64,000 nucleotides of DNA from an uncultured Draconibacterium sp. (GCF_963675585.1 NZ_OY776411.1:191001-255000); one strand, 5' to 3'. Shown: positions 36,626-44,829, counted from the first letter of the stretch. Numbers and translations: made by a program. Notes: generated from the letters alone by a model not told the origin.

Positions 36626-37786
36626 ATGGAAGAGAGATTAGTTATTTCCAATAAGTTTAAAATGGTTAGTTACGCATTTATTGCCATTGGTGTAATTTCG
36701 TTTGCACTGGGATTTATTTTTGATGCCGAACGCACCTGGGCAAACTACCTGTTAAACAACTATTACTTTGTTTCTCTGGCAATTGGCGCTGCATTTTTCG
36801 GAGCCATCCAGTACATTACACAGTCGGGCTGGTCGGCAGGTTTTAAACGCATTCCCGAAGCCATGGTTGCCTGGCTGCCTTTTGCTGCCATATTCTTTGT
36901 TATCCTGTATTTCGGAATGCATTCTATTTTTGAATGGACACACCAGGAAGAAGTGCAACACGATCATTTGTTGCAATTTAAATCGCCCTATTTAAATGTA
37001 CCTTTCTTTTTTGCACGTGTTGTGGCCTTTTTTGCTGCCTGGATTATTATGTCGAAACTATTACGAAAAATATCATTAAAAGAAGATGAAGTTGGAGGAA
37101 TGGAATATTTCGAAAAATCAGAATTCTATTCAAAAATTTTCATTTTTATCATCGCCTTCACATTCAGTCTTTTTTCGGTTGATATGTTAATGTCGCTTGA
37201 GCCACATTGGTTTAGCACCTTATTTGCAGGGAAAAGTTTTATAGCGGCTTTGTTGCATGCTTCATCAATAATTGCATTGATTGTAATTGTATTGTCGCGC
37301 ATGGGTAAATTGCAAATCCTGAACAGAAGTCACCTTCACGATTTTACACGGTATATTTTTATGGCCAGCATTGTTTGGGGCTACTTTAACTTTGCCGAAT
37401 ACATGTTAATCTGGTACGGAAATATTCCGGAAGAAACAACATGGTTTGTACATCGCTCGCATGGTGTTTACCAGGTATTGTTCTTTGTAAACATTGTATT
37501 AAACTGGGCTGTACCTTTCTTTATTCTTATGCCGCGAAAATCATCACGCTCAAAACTAATCATGTTCCCGGTAATTCTTATTCTGATTATTGGTCAGTAC
37601 ACCGAACTGTATTACATCATTTGGCCGGCAACCGTTCACGAGGCAAAATTTGGCTTACTCGAAATTGGAACTTTTATTGGATACCTGGGTTTCTTTTCGT
37701 TGGTAGTGGCTACTACTTTGGCCAAAGCCAGCCTGGTTCCCAAAAACCATCCTTACCTGGAAGAAAGTATTCATCATCATTTTTAA
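36626..37786 (+). CDS. actF: Alternative complex III subunit ActF
   Basis: ActF is a polytopic membrane subunit related to ActC, often annotated quinol:cytochrome c oxidoreductase quinone-binding subunit 2. The 386-residue product has about ten hydrophobic segments, with FSVDMLMSLEPHWFSTLFAG and NFAEYMLIWYGNIPEET as recognisable blocks. It is the last gene of actABCDEF. In many Bacteroidota cytochrome oxidase genes follow; here the next gene is an unrelated NfeD-like gene 130 bp downstream. Confidence 0.93.
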   Translation: MEERLVISNKFKMVSYAFIAIGVISFALGFIFDAERTWANYLLNNYYFVSLAIGAAFFGAIQYITQSGWSAGFKRIPEAMVAWLPFAAIFFVILYFGMHSIFEWTHQEEVQHDHLLQFKSPYLNVPFFFARVVAFFAAWIIMSKLLRKISLKEDEVGGMEYFEKSEFYSKIFIFIIAFTFSLFSVDMLMSLEPHWFSTLFAGKSFIAALLHASSIIALIVIVLSRMGKLQILNRSHLHDFTRYIFMASIVWGYFNFAEYMLIWYGNIPEETTWFVHRSHGVYQVLFFVNIVLNWAVPFFILMPRKSSRSKLIMFPVILILIIGQYTELYYIIWPATVHEAKFGLLEIGTFIGYLGFFSLVVATTLAKASLVPKNHPYLEESIHHHF

Positions 37787-37862
37787 AACTTCATTTTTCG
37801 TTTAATTACACCAAAAAAACGTCCACTAACCTATAAATTTCATTTATACAAACAATCATTCG

Positions 37863-37892
37863 TTGGTTAAAGCTTGATATTATGTAAATTTA
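37863..37892 (+). promoter_or_regulatory. Probable promoter for NfeD-like/flotillin pair
   Basis: TTG (37863-37865) and TAAATTTA (37885-37892; seven of eight consensus positions) are separated by 19 bases, 25 bases before the NfeD-like ATG. Confidence 0.5.
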
Positions 37893-37916
37893 AATCATAA
37901 ATCAAAATTTAATCCA

Positions 37917-38513
37917 ATGCTACTAAATTCAATCCTTCCGAACTGGTCCGAAATAGGCGTATTCGAACAAGTATTCTGGGCAATAACCGTTCCGGCAACT
38001 GTAATTTTCCTTCTTCTTCTGATTCTCACCGTTTTTGGTGGCGATGCTGACACAGATGTAAACACCGATGTTGATGCAGATATTGCTGACGGCGATTCCA
38101 TTCCATTTCAATTTATCTCGTTAAAAAACATAGTCGCATTTTTTACCGTTTTTGGATGGTCGGGAATTGGCTTTATAAACCTGGGATTCGATCCGCTTAA
38201 CGTGATTGTTTTTGCAACCATTTGTGGTTTACTAATGATGTTTCTTATGGCTTCCCTGTTCTATTTTATGTCGAAACTGGCTGAAAGCGGAACATTAAAA
38301 ATGCAAAATGCAATTGGCAGATTAGGGGAAGTATATCTTGTAATTCCGGCAAAACGAGGAGGTATTGGCAAAGTTCAGTTAAATGTTCAAGGCTCGGTAC
38401 GTACTCTCGATGCGATCACCGATGACCCGGAAACAATCCCAACGTCATCGATTATTGTGGTTCAGAATGTAATTGACGACCACATTCTATTAGTTAAAAA
38501 ACAAGGCAATTAA
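37917..38513 (+). CDS. NfeD/YqiJ-like membrane protein with OB-fold tail
   Basis: A 198-residue protein with one N-terminal membrane segment (ITVPATVIFLLLLILTVFGG), an acidic Asp-rich loop of alternating D/T/V residues, two more membrane segments (NIVAFFTVFGWSGIGFINLG and VFATICGLLMMFLMASLFYF) and a C-terminal beta-rich domain resembling the NfeD OB fold (AIGRLGEVYLVIPAKRGG). It lies 21 bases before a flotillin gene; NfeD-like proteins and flotillins are commonly encoded together and cooperate in membrane microdomains. The exact subfamily is inferred. Confidence 0.75.
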   Translation: MLLNSILPNWSEIGVFEQVFWAITVPATVIFLLLLILTVFGGDADTDVNTDVDADIADGDSIPFQFISLKNIVAFFTVFGWSGIGFINLGFDPLNVIVFATICGLLMMFLMASLFYFMSKLAESGTLKMQNAIGRLGEVYLVIPAKRGGIGKVQLNVQGSVRTLDAITDDPETIPTSSIIVVQNVIDDHILLVKKQGN

Positions 38514-38534
38514 TAACCCTTTAAATTAAATTTT

Positions 38535-39971
38535 ATGAACGATTATTTTGTGATTCTGATTACAATTATTGCATTATTTATTTTTATCATCATTGTTGCA
38601 ATGATGAGGCGTTACAAACGGTGTCCTTCCGACCGCATCCTGGTTGTATACGGAAAAATCGGACGAGGTGCCGACCAGCAGGCCCGTTCAGCGAAATGTA
38701 TCCATGGTGGTGCCTCTTTTATCTGGCCAATCATTCATTCGTATGCATTTCTTGATTTAACGCCAATTTCAATCGAAATCAACCTGACAAATGCACTGAG
38801 TAAGCAAAACATCCGTGTTGACGTTCCATCTCGTTTTACAGTAGGTATTTCTACCGAACCAAACGTTATGAACAATGCTGCGGAAAGGCTTCTGGGTTTA
38901 TCGCAGGAATCAATTAGCAACCTGGCCAAAGATATTATTTTCGGGCAGTTGCGTTTGGTAGTGGCCACCATGGAAATTGAAGAGATCAACAGCAACCGCG
39001 ATCTGTTTCTTGCTGCCGTTTCGTCAAACGTTGAAGCTGAATTGAAAAAAATAGGTTTAAAACTGATCAACGTAAACGTAACCGATATTAACGACGAGTC
39101 GGGCTACATTGAAGCATTGGGTAAAGAAGCAGCAGCAAAAGCCATAAATGATGCGAAAAAAAGTGTGGCCGAAAAGAATCGTGACGGAGAAGTTGGACAG
39201 GCAATGGCTCATCGCGAACAACGTGTTCAGGTTGCCGGCGCCGATGCAACTGCAGTTGAAGGTGAAAACGTCGCCAAAGTTACCATCGCAAATTCGGATG
39301 CCGACCGTAGAGAAAAAGAAGCAGAAGCAAACCGCCGTGCTGTTGCCGCCGAAAAAGTGACCGATGCACAAGCATTACAGGAAGCTTATGCTGCAGAAAA
39401 ACTGGCCGAGCAGGTTCGTGCCGAAAGAGATAAAGCAACACAAACTGCCAACATTGTAGTTCCTGCCGAAATTGACAAACAAAAAGTTGAAATTGACGCA
39501 GAAGCTATGGCTGAACAAACAAGACGAATTGCAAAAGGGGAAGCGGATGCAATTTACATGAAAATGGCCGCTGAAGGAAAAGGTATTTACGAAATATTAA
39601 GCAAACAAGCTGAAGGTTTCGACCAACTGGTTAAGGCGGCAGGTAACGATGCACAGAAAGCAGTGTTAATGATGATTGCCGACAAATTGCCCGAATTGGT
39701 TAAAACACAGGTGGAAGCCATTAAAAACATCAAAATTGATAAAGTTACTGTTTGGGAAACCGGGAATAGTAAAGATGGCAAAACATCAACCGCCAATTTT
39801 ATGCAAGGCATGTTAGGTTCTATTCCTCCACTCGACGATATATTCAAATCGGCCGGAATGGAACTCCCCAATTACTTGAAAGGTGAGGTTAAACCTGCAG
39901 ATGAAACAAAGAGCTCAGAAGATGAAAATGATGCATTTGAAGAGGTAACAGAAGTTACACCTAAAGAATAA
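38535..39971 (+). CDS. Flotillin family (SPFH domain) protein
   Basis: Bacterial flotillin of the YuaG/FloT type, 478 residues. One N-terminal membrane segment (YFVILITIIALFIFIIIVAM) is followed by the SPFH domain (about residues 30-210, with IRVDVPSRFTVGISTEP and KLINVNVTDINDESGYIEALG), then a long Ala/Glu-rich coiled coil with repeated EA patterns (about 210-360), and a disordered acidic C-terminus. Flotillins organise membrane microdomains and affect fluidity and protease localisation. Paired with the NfeD-like gene upstream and closed by a terminator at 40001-40030. Confidence 0.93.
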   Translation: MNDYFVILITIIALFIFIIIVAMMRRYKRCPSDRILVVYGKIGRGADQQARSAKCIHGGASFIWPIIHSYAFLDLTPISIEINLTNALSKQNIRVDVPSRFTVGISTEPNVMNNAAERLLGLSQESISNLAKDIIFGQLRLVVATMEIEEINSNRDLFLAAVSSNVEAELKKIGLKLINVNVTDINDESGYIEALGKEAAAKAINDAKKSVAEKNRDGEVGQAMAHREQRVQVAGADATAVEGENVAKVTIANSDADRREKEAEANRRAVAAEKVTDAQALQEAYAAEKLAEQVRAERDKATQTANIVVPAEIDKQKVEIDAEAMAEQTRRIAKGEADAIYMKMAAEGKGIYEILSKQAEGFDQLVKAAGNDAQKAVLMMIADKLPELVKTQVEAIKNIKIDKVTVWETGNSKDGKTSTANFMQGMLGSIPPLDDIFKSAGMELPNYLKGEVKPADETKSSEDENDAFEEVTEVTPKE

Positions 39972-40000
39972 GTAATTTCATCATGAATTAAATATTGTTT

Positions 40001-40030
40001 ACCGGTTTTCTTTGGGAAACCGGTATTTTT
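40001..40030 (+). terminator. Terminator after flotillin gene
   Basis: ACCGGTTT (40001-40008) pairs with AAACCGGT (40017-40024), 8-base loop, followed by ATTTTTAT. Confidence 0.75.
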
Positions 40031-40109
40031 ATACCTTATTTAAAAGTAAGTTTAATCGTAATCCTGTAATTTGTACAGGAAAATTCATACTATTTGTAAA
40101 ATAAAATCA

Positions 40110-41033
40110 ATGGAATTATTTGAAGCGCGAAATGTAGAAAAGGTTTTTGCATCGACCAAAGCCTTAAGCGATGTTAGCATTTCAGTACAGGAACAAAGCA
40201 TCTTTGGTTTACTTGGGCCAAATGGAGCGGGAAAAACCACTTTAATACGTATCATCAACCAAATAACGGCACCCGACAAAGGCGAGATATTTTTAAACGG
40301 AAAACCAATGACCCGGGCCGATATTTCGCAAATTGGTTATTTGCCCGAAGAGCGGGGTTTGTATAAAAAGTTAAAAATTGGGGAACAAGCCATCTACCTG
40401 GCTCAGTTAAAAGGGATGTCGCAGCGCGATGCCCGAAAAAACCTCAAATACTGGTTCGAAAAATTTGAAATAATGGCCTGGTGGAACAAAAAGGTAGAAG
40501 AGCTTTCAAAAGGGATGCAGCAAAAAGTACAGTTTATTACAACTGTAGTTCACAAACCAAAACTCTTAATCTTTGATGAACCGTTTAGTGGTTTCGATCC
40601 GATAAATGCAAACCTCTTAAAGGAAGAGATTCTTAATCTGAAAAAGGAAGGCGCTACCATCATATTTTCTACACATAACATGGGTTCGGTAGAGGAATTG
40701 TGCGACAACATTGCACTTATCAACAAATCGGTGAAAATTGAGGACGGTCCGACCGATGCCATTCGCGAAAAATACAAGTCGAATATTTATGACATAAAAT
40801 ACCGGGGCGATTTTAAAAATGTTGATCTGGCCCTTGGTACAGCTTACGAAATTATTAGCCATTCCGAAAGCCCAAAAGGCAACAATCTAAAAGTTCAGTA
40901 CCTGAATGGTAACTCGAACAATGATTTACTACATGCCCTTATGCAGGCTGCCGAAATCATTTCGTTCGAGGAAGTTATACCAAGTATGAACGATGTATTT
41001 ATTAAAGCCGTTCAGGAATCAAATAAAAACTAA
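40110..41033 (+). CDS. ABC transporter ATP-binding protein (NatA-like)
   Basis: ATPase of an ABC-2 type exporter, 307 residues from the ATG at 40110 (MELFEARNVEKVFAS); a longer frame from 40071 lacks family resemblance in its extra 13 residues. Walker A GPNGAGKTTL, the Q-loop near QIGYLPEERGLY, signature ELSKGMQQKVQF and Walker B LLIFDEPFSGFDP are intact. The YLPEERGLY sequence and the C-terminal extension after residue 220 are typical of NatA-like ATPases for Na+ or drug export. It overlaps nothing and its stop is 7 bases before the permease. Confidence 0.92.
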   Translation: MELFEARNVEKVFASTKALSDVSISVQEQSIFGLLGPNGAGKTTLIRIINQITAPDKGEIFLNGKPMTRADISQIGYLPEERGLYKKLKIGEQAIYLAQLKGMSQRDARKNLKYWFEKFEIMAWWNKKVEELSKGMQQKVQFITTVVHKPKLLIFDEPFSGFDPINANLLKEEILNLKKEGATIIFSTHNMGSVEELCDNIALINKSVKIEDGPTDAIREKYKSNIYDIKYRGDFKNVDLALGTAYEIISHSESPKGNNLKVQYLNGNSNNDLLHALMQAAEIISFEEVIPSMNDVFIKAVQESNKN

Positions 41034-41040
41034 AATTACC

Positions 41041-42381
41041 ATGAGCAATACATTTCTAATTTTAAAGCAAGAATATTTAAAACGGGTTAAAAAAAAATCG
41101 TTTATTATTTTAACCATTTTAATGCCCTTTTTGATTGCAGGAGTTTATGGCCTGGTAATCTATTTTTCGATTAAAGACGATACCGAAGAACGTACCATAG
41201 CCGTGTACGACGAATCAACTTTGTTTTTGGGCGAATTTAGCGACCAGGGAACAACCAACTATCATTTTATTCCAAAGGAAGAATACACTCAGTTAAAATC
41301 AAAAATTAAAGGAAGCGAGTACTACGCAGTACTATATATTCCCGGAACGATTTATACCAACAACCAGGCACAGTTATTTTCAGAAAAACAACTCCCCTTC
41401 GAGCTAACTGAACAAATCGAAAGAAAACTAAGTCGTTTTATTGAAAACGACAAACGGCAAAAAGTGATCGAAGATTCAGGAATTCCGGATTTGGAAGATC
41501 GTTTGGAAAAAACTAAAACATGGATAACACTTAACACGCTAAAAATTTCAGACTCGGGAGAAGCTAAAAAGAGCTCGTCGGTGGTTGCTTTTATAGCAAG
41601 TTATGCCATGGGTTTATTGATCTACTTTTTTGTATTTATGTACGGCGCCATGGTTATGCGCAGTGTAATGGAAGAAAAGAAAAGCCGCATAATTGAGGTA
41701 ATAATTTCCTCGGTAAAACCAAGTCAGTTAATGGCCGGTAAAATAATAGGAACTGCACTGGTTGGATTAACGCAGGTTGCCATTTGGGTGGTACTCGGCG
41801 GTGTTGGCCTTTTTATTGTCCAGGGATTCTTCTCTCCTGAATCGGCTCAGCAAATGAGTCAGAGTTTAATGGAAAGCCAGGGACAAATGAACCCTGCCAT
41901 GGCACAGGCAGCCGAACCAAATAAAGTAATGGAAATAATGGAAATGGTTGGCAACCTCAATTTGCCTCTAATCATGTTTTCATTTGTTTTCTACTTTTTA
42001 GCGGGCTACCTGCTTTACAGTTCGTTTTTAGGTGCAGTTGGTGCAGCTGTTGATAACGATGAAGACTCGCAACAGATGGTTTTCCCGGTAACTTTCCCTC
42101 TAATTCTTTCCATTATGCTCTTGTTTCCGATTGCACGCAACCCGGAAGGATCATTGGCATTCTGGTGTTCAATTATTCCTTTTACGTCACCTGTAGCAAT
42201 GATGGCAAGAGTGCCTTACGGACTACCTGCCTGGGAACTGTTGTTATCGATGGGCTTACTAATTCTAACTACAGTGGGTGCAATTTTTGCCGCTGCTAAA
42301 ATTTATCGCATCGGCCTACTCATGTATGGTAAAAAGGTCAATATCAAAGAATTAATAAAATGGTTGCGTTACAAGAATTAA
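41041..42381 (+). CDS. ABC-2 type permease (NatB-like)
   Basis: Membrane subunit of the exporter, 446 residues from the ATG at 41041 (MSNTFLILKQEYLKRVKKKS); the frame starting at 40993 would overlap the ATPase gene and was rejected. The topology fits NatB: one N-terminal membrane segment (FIILTILMPFLIAGVYGLVI), a large external domain (about residues 50-170), then five or so segments beginning with SYAMGLLIYFFVFMYGAMVM and the cytoplasmic MRSVMEEKKSRIIEVIISSV loop. A Met/Gln-rich stretch (QQMSQSLMESQGQMNPAMAQ) lies between segments. Substrate unknown. Confidence 0.9.
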   Translation: MSNTFLILKQEYLKRVKKKSFIILTILMPFLIAGVYGLVIYFSIKDDTEERTIAVYDESTLFLGEFSDQGTTNYHFIPKEEYTQLKSKIKGSEYYAVLYIPGTIYTNNQAQLFSEKQLPFELTEQIERKLSRFIENDKRQKVIEDSGIPDLEDRLEKTKTWITLNTLKISDSGEAKKSSSVVAFIASYAMGLLIYFFVFMYGAMVMRSVMEEKKSRIIEVIISSVKPSQLMAGKIIGTALVGLTQVAIWVVLGGVGLFIVQGFFSPESAQQMSQSLMESQGQMNPAMAQAAEPNKVMEIMEMVGNLNLPLIMFSFVFYFLAGYLLYSSFLGAVGAAVDNDEDSQQMVFPVTFPLILSIMLLFPIARNPEGSLAFWCSIIPFTSPVAMMARVPYGLPAWELLLSMGLLILTTVGAIFAAAKIYRIGLLMYGKKVNIKELIKWLRYKN

Positions 42382-42456
42382 CAGAAGACGCAAAAACATG
42401 ATTTTTTTCATATTTTTTATTTAGAATTAATAAAAATTACATATCTTGCAGCCAAT

Positions 42457-42531
42457 ATGAAAAACACCTGTTCCAATATGATGATGTGTTGTTGTTTCCT
42501 TGATTCAGGGAGGGGTGATATTTTTGTATAG
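42457..42531 (+). CDS. Cys/Met-rich leader peptide upstream of cysK
   Basis: A 24-codon reading frame, ATG at 42457 to TAG at 42529-42531. Its codons 8-10 are three consecutive ATG (Met) and codons 11-13 three consecutive TGT (Cys); codon 5 is also TGT. The peptide reads MKNTCSNMMM, then CCCFLDSGRGDIFV. Four Cys and four Met in 24 residues, directly before an intrinsic terminator and the cysteine synthase gene, is the signature of a ribosome-mediated attenuation leader. A weak -7 candidate TATCTTG (42442-42448) lies just upstream. No long protein is possible here. Confidence 0.75.
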   Translation: MKNTCSNMMMCCCFLDSGRGDIFV

Positions 42532-42589
42532 TTAAACAGCTAATATCAAAATAATGAAGACCTTCCTGAATAATCAGGAAGGTCTTTTT
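42465..42589 (+). promoter_or_regulatory. Putative cysteine-responsive transcription attenuator of cysK
   Basis: Segments found by hand: 1 = CACCTGTTCC (42465-42474); 2 = 42504-42517 (TTCAGGGAGGGGTG); 3 = 42557-42569; 4 = 42574-42586. Segments 3 and 4 form a perfect 13-bp stem with a 4-base loop and a T-run (42585-42589), the terminator. Segment 2 can pair with CCTTCCTGAA of segment 3 over 10 bp (one G-U), the antiterminator. Segment 1 can pair with 42508-42517 (one mismatch, two wobbles), which would free the terminator when no ribosome translates. A ribosome waiting at the Cys codons (42487-42495) would disturb segment 1 and leave segment 2 free. Confidence 0.7.
42557..42589 (+). terminator. 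Attenuator terminator before cysK
   Basis: Perfect 13-bp stem: AAGACCTTCCTGA (42557-42569) and its complement (42574-42586), loop ATAA, T-run to 42589. It lies 44 bases ahead of the cysK start and after the leader peptide stop. It could also be the terminator of the upstream exporter genes, but the leader frame between argues for attenuation. Confidence 0.88.
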
Positions 42590-42633
42590 ATTTGTAAAAA
42601 ACAGATTTACCGAAATAACTCAAAATAATAAAA

Positions 42634-43545
42634 ATGAAAGCACAGAACATTTTAGAGACCATTGGCAACACGCCACATGTAAAATTAAACCGACTATACT
42701 CTGATGATTACGAAGTATGGGTAAAAGTTGAGAAAACAAATCCGGGAGGAAGTATTAAAGACCGTATCGCACTTTCGATGATTGAAGATGCCGAACAAAA
42801 AGGCATTATCAAGGAAGGATCGGTAATTATTGAACCCACATCGGGAAATACTGGAATTGGCCTTGCATTGGTTTCGGCGGTAAAAGGATATCGCCTGATA
42901 TTAACCATGCCTGAATCAATGTCGCTGGAACGCAGAAAAGCATTGCTGGCACTTGGAGCAGAACTGGAGCTTACGCCAAAAGAAAAAGGAATGAAAGGAG
43001 CCATTGCAAGAGCAGAAGAATTGGCCGAAGGAATTGAAAACTCGTGGATTCCTTTGCAATTTGATAATCCTGCAAACGTTGAAATCCACAAAAAAACTAC
43101 CGCTCAGGAAATTTTAAAAGATTTTCCTGAAGGTTTTGATTACCTGATTACAGGAGTTGGAACCGGTGGACACATTACAGGTGTAGCCGGTGTTTTAAAG
43201 GAAAAGTTTCCAAACCTGAAAGTATTTGCAGTTGAACCCGATACCAGCCCTGTAATTGGCGGGAAAGGACCCGGTCCTCATGGAATTCAGGGAATTGGCG
43301 CAGGATTTATTCCTAAAAACCTCGATACTAATTTACTGGATGGAACAATTGAAATTAGCAAAGAAGAAGCTTTTGAATATGCACAAAAAGCAGCAAAACA
43401 AGAAGGCCTATTTGTAGGAATCTCATCGGGAGCATCGTTGGCAGCTGTTGCAAAAAAAATCAAGGATCTTCCAAAAGGATCGCGAATTCTTACCTTTTCG
43501 TACGATCATGGAGAAAGATATTTGTCGATTGACGGACTTTATTAA
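42634..43545 (+). CDS. cysK: Cysteine synthase (O-acetylserine sulfhydrylase) CysK
   Basis: Makes cysteine from O-acetylserine and sulfide with PLP. The 303-residue product has the PLP lysine in [18 protein letters not shown] (about residue 41), the substrate loop [16 protein letters not shown], the [20 protein letters not shown] phosphate-binding loop and [11 protein letters not shown] near the active site. Length fits CysK/CysM-type enzymes. No other sulfate-assimilation gene is adjacent. Its leader region contains the Cys/Met leader peptide and terminator described above, so its expression is probably tuned by charged tRNA-Cys supply. Confidence 0.95.
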   Translation: MKAQNILETIGNTPHVKLNRLYSDDYEVWVKVEKTNPGGSIKDRIALSMIEDAEQKGIIKEGSVIIEPTSGNTGIGLALVSAVKGYRLILTMPESMSLERRKALLALGAELELTPKEKGMKGAIARAEELAEGIENSWIPLQFDNPANVEIHKKTTAQEILKDFPEGFDYLITGVGTGGHITGVAGVLKEKFPNLKVFAVEPDTSPVIGGKGPGPHGIQGIGAGFIPKNLDTNLLDGTIEISKEEAFEYAQKAAKQEGLFVGISSGASLAAVAKKIKDLPKGSRILTFSYDHGERYLSIDGLY

Positions 43546-43570
43546 ATCATATTGTTGAAAGTTGATGAAG

Positions 43571-43602
43571 AGGAGTTGTCCATTTGGATAGCTCCTTTTT
43601 TT
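43571..43602 (+). terminator. Terminator after cysK
   Basis: AGGAG (43571-43575) pairs with CTCCT (43592-43596), extended inside by TGTCC/GGATA with wobble pairs, followed by seven T. Confidence 0.65.
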
Positions 43603-43696
43603 ATTGAAATAGATTTTCTAAACAGCTGATTTAAAAAACTTATCAAACAAAACTCCTTAACTTGTTGTTTCTGTATTGTATTAAAATTGAAAAATA

Positions 43697-44167
43697 ATGA
43701 AAGGATTAACGCTGTTTTTAACAGGACTTATTTTAGGAGTTGCAGCCACCATTTTTATAATAGTTGCCATTTTGCCCAAACACATGTTTATTGAACATGA
43801 AAGCAAATTAAGTTTTAACGAGACTGTTGATGCTGTTGCAAATTCGGCAATCGAAAACAAATGGAGTATGCCTCATAAATACGACTTGCAGGCTACCATG
43901 AAAAAGCATGGACACGAAGTAAATCCGGTTACCGTTTTTTCATTGTGTAAACCGGAACTAGCCTACCAAATTTTAAAAAACAACGATGTACGATCAGCTT
44001 CGGCTTTAATGCCATGTCGTATATCGGTGTACGAAAAAGACGGAAAAACCTACATTTCGATGTTAAATGCCGGAATGCTTTCTAAATTGATGGGGAAAAA
44101 AGCTGGAAAAGTTATGGGAGCCGCCAGTGCAGGAAACGAAGAAATAGTAAAAACAATAATACAATAG
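43697..44167 (+). CDS. DUF302 domain protein, membrane-anchored
   Basis: A 156-residue protein with an N-terminal membrane anchor (GLTLFLTGLILGVAATIFII) followed by a DUF302 domain: NETVDAVANSAIENKW, the CKPELAYQIL segment and MPCRISVYEKDGKTYISM are recognisable. DUF302 proteins are often near thiosulfate, heavy-metal or redox genes; here the next gene encodes a heavy-metal-associated lipoprotein 43 bp downstream. Function is unknown. Confidence 0.8.
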   Translation: MKGLTLFLTGLILGVAATIFIIVAILPKHMFIEHESKLSFNETVDAVANSAIENKWSMPHKYDLQATMKKHGHEVNPVTVFSLCKPELAYQILKNNDVRSASALMPCRISVYEKDGKTYISMLNAGMLSKLMGKKAGKVMGAASAGNEEIVKTIIQ

Positions 44168-44210
44168 TTTAAATAACTTTGTAGTGAATAAAAACTAAAA
44201 ATCAAATAAA

Positions 44211-44522
44211 ATGAAAAAACTGTTCTTTCTGATCGCACTTTTAGGACTATTGTCCTGCAACTCGGGAAACGAAAAAAAACAAAATGAAACGACACAAAAT
44301 GTAGAGTTAGCCGAAACAACAATAAACATTGGTGGCTTGCATTGCGATGCATGTGTGGCTTCGGTAGAAAAAGGGATTAACGAACTGGAGGGGATTAAAA
44401 ATGTAGTTGTTACGCTTACCGATTCAACCGCAGTTGTTAAATACGATGCCGCAAAAGTTGAATTGGCCCAAATTGAAAAAGCCGTGGTAAAGCGCGGATA
44501 CACCGTTAAAAGTTCTGAATAA
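44211..44522 (+). CDS. Heavy-metal-associated domain lipoprotein
   Basis: A 103-residue protein with a lipoprotein signal (FFLIALLGLLSC, Cys at residue 16), a short polar linker and a heavy-metal-associated (HMA) domain with the metal site GGLHCDACVASVEKGI. The Cys-x-x-Cys site has His in place of the usual Met-x before it. The domain resembles copper chaperones such as CopZ and the N-terminal domains of metal ATPases. Anchored in the envelope, it may bind copper or mercury there. A -7 box TAACTTTG (44174-44181) lies 29 bases upstream, with a weak -33. Confidence 0.85.
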   Translation: MKKLFFLIALLGLLSCNSGNEKKQNETTQNVELAETTINIGGLHCDACVASVEKGINELEGIKNVVVTLTDSTAVVKYDAAKVELAQIEKAVVKRGYTVKSSE

Positions 44523-44598
44523 ATAGTTAATTCGTTTATTCACACCTTATTTTCAGGTTGTTTACCGTTATTTTTTAGGCATAGTTTTTGATAATCAC

Positions 44599-44630
44599 TT
44601 GCTTTGTAGTAAGCCACTAAAATAATTTTG
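44599..44630 (+). promoter_or_regulatory. Bacteroidota-type promoter for 50-residue protein gene
   Basis: TTG (44599-44601) and TAATTTTG (44623-44630) are 21 bases apart; the ATG of the small gene follows 10 bases later. Confidence 0.65.
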
Positions 44631-44640
44631 AAAGAAAACA

Positions 44641-44793
44641 ATGGAACAGAATTTTAACAACGGAAAATTAGGACTGAAAGAAGAGGGACCGGTTTGGACC
44701 GTTAAAATCGGAATTCTTTCAGGAGTTACGGAAAACAAAATCGAGGTTTTTGAAAAAGCCAAGAAATGGAAAATGAAAGTAATTTTAAACTAA
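44641..44793 (+). CDS. Small protein of unknown function (50 residues)
   Basis: A 50-codon frame (ATG 44641, TAA 44791-44793) encoding a soluble, Lys-rich peptide that begins MEQNFNNGKLGLKEEGPVWT and ends EKAKKWKMKVILN. It contains no cysteine and no membrane segment; the middle GPVWTVKIGILSG would suit a beta strand followed by a helix. It is flanked by a consensus promoter 10 bases upstream and a 15-bp terminator 3 bases downstream, so it looks like a genuine single-gene unit. I do not recognise the family. Confidence 0.6.
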   Translation: MEQNFNNGKLGLKEEGPVWTVKIGILSGVTENKIEVFEKAKKWKMKVILN

Positions 44794-44796
44794 AAT

Positions 44797-44829
44797 AAAA
44801 AGCTCCGATAAAATTATCGGAGCTTTTTT
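44797..44829. terminator. Bidirectional terminator between small gene and carB
   Basis: Perfect 15-bp stem (44797-44811 and 44814-44828) with a 2-base loop on paper, A-run and T-run on the two sides. It serves the small gene on the plus strand and carB on the minus strand. Confidence 0.85.
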
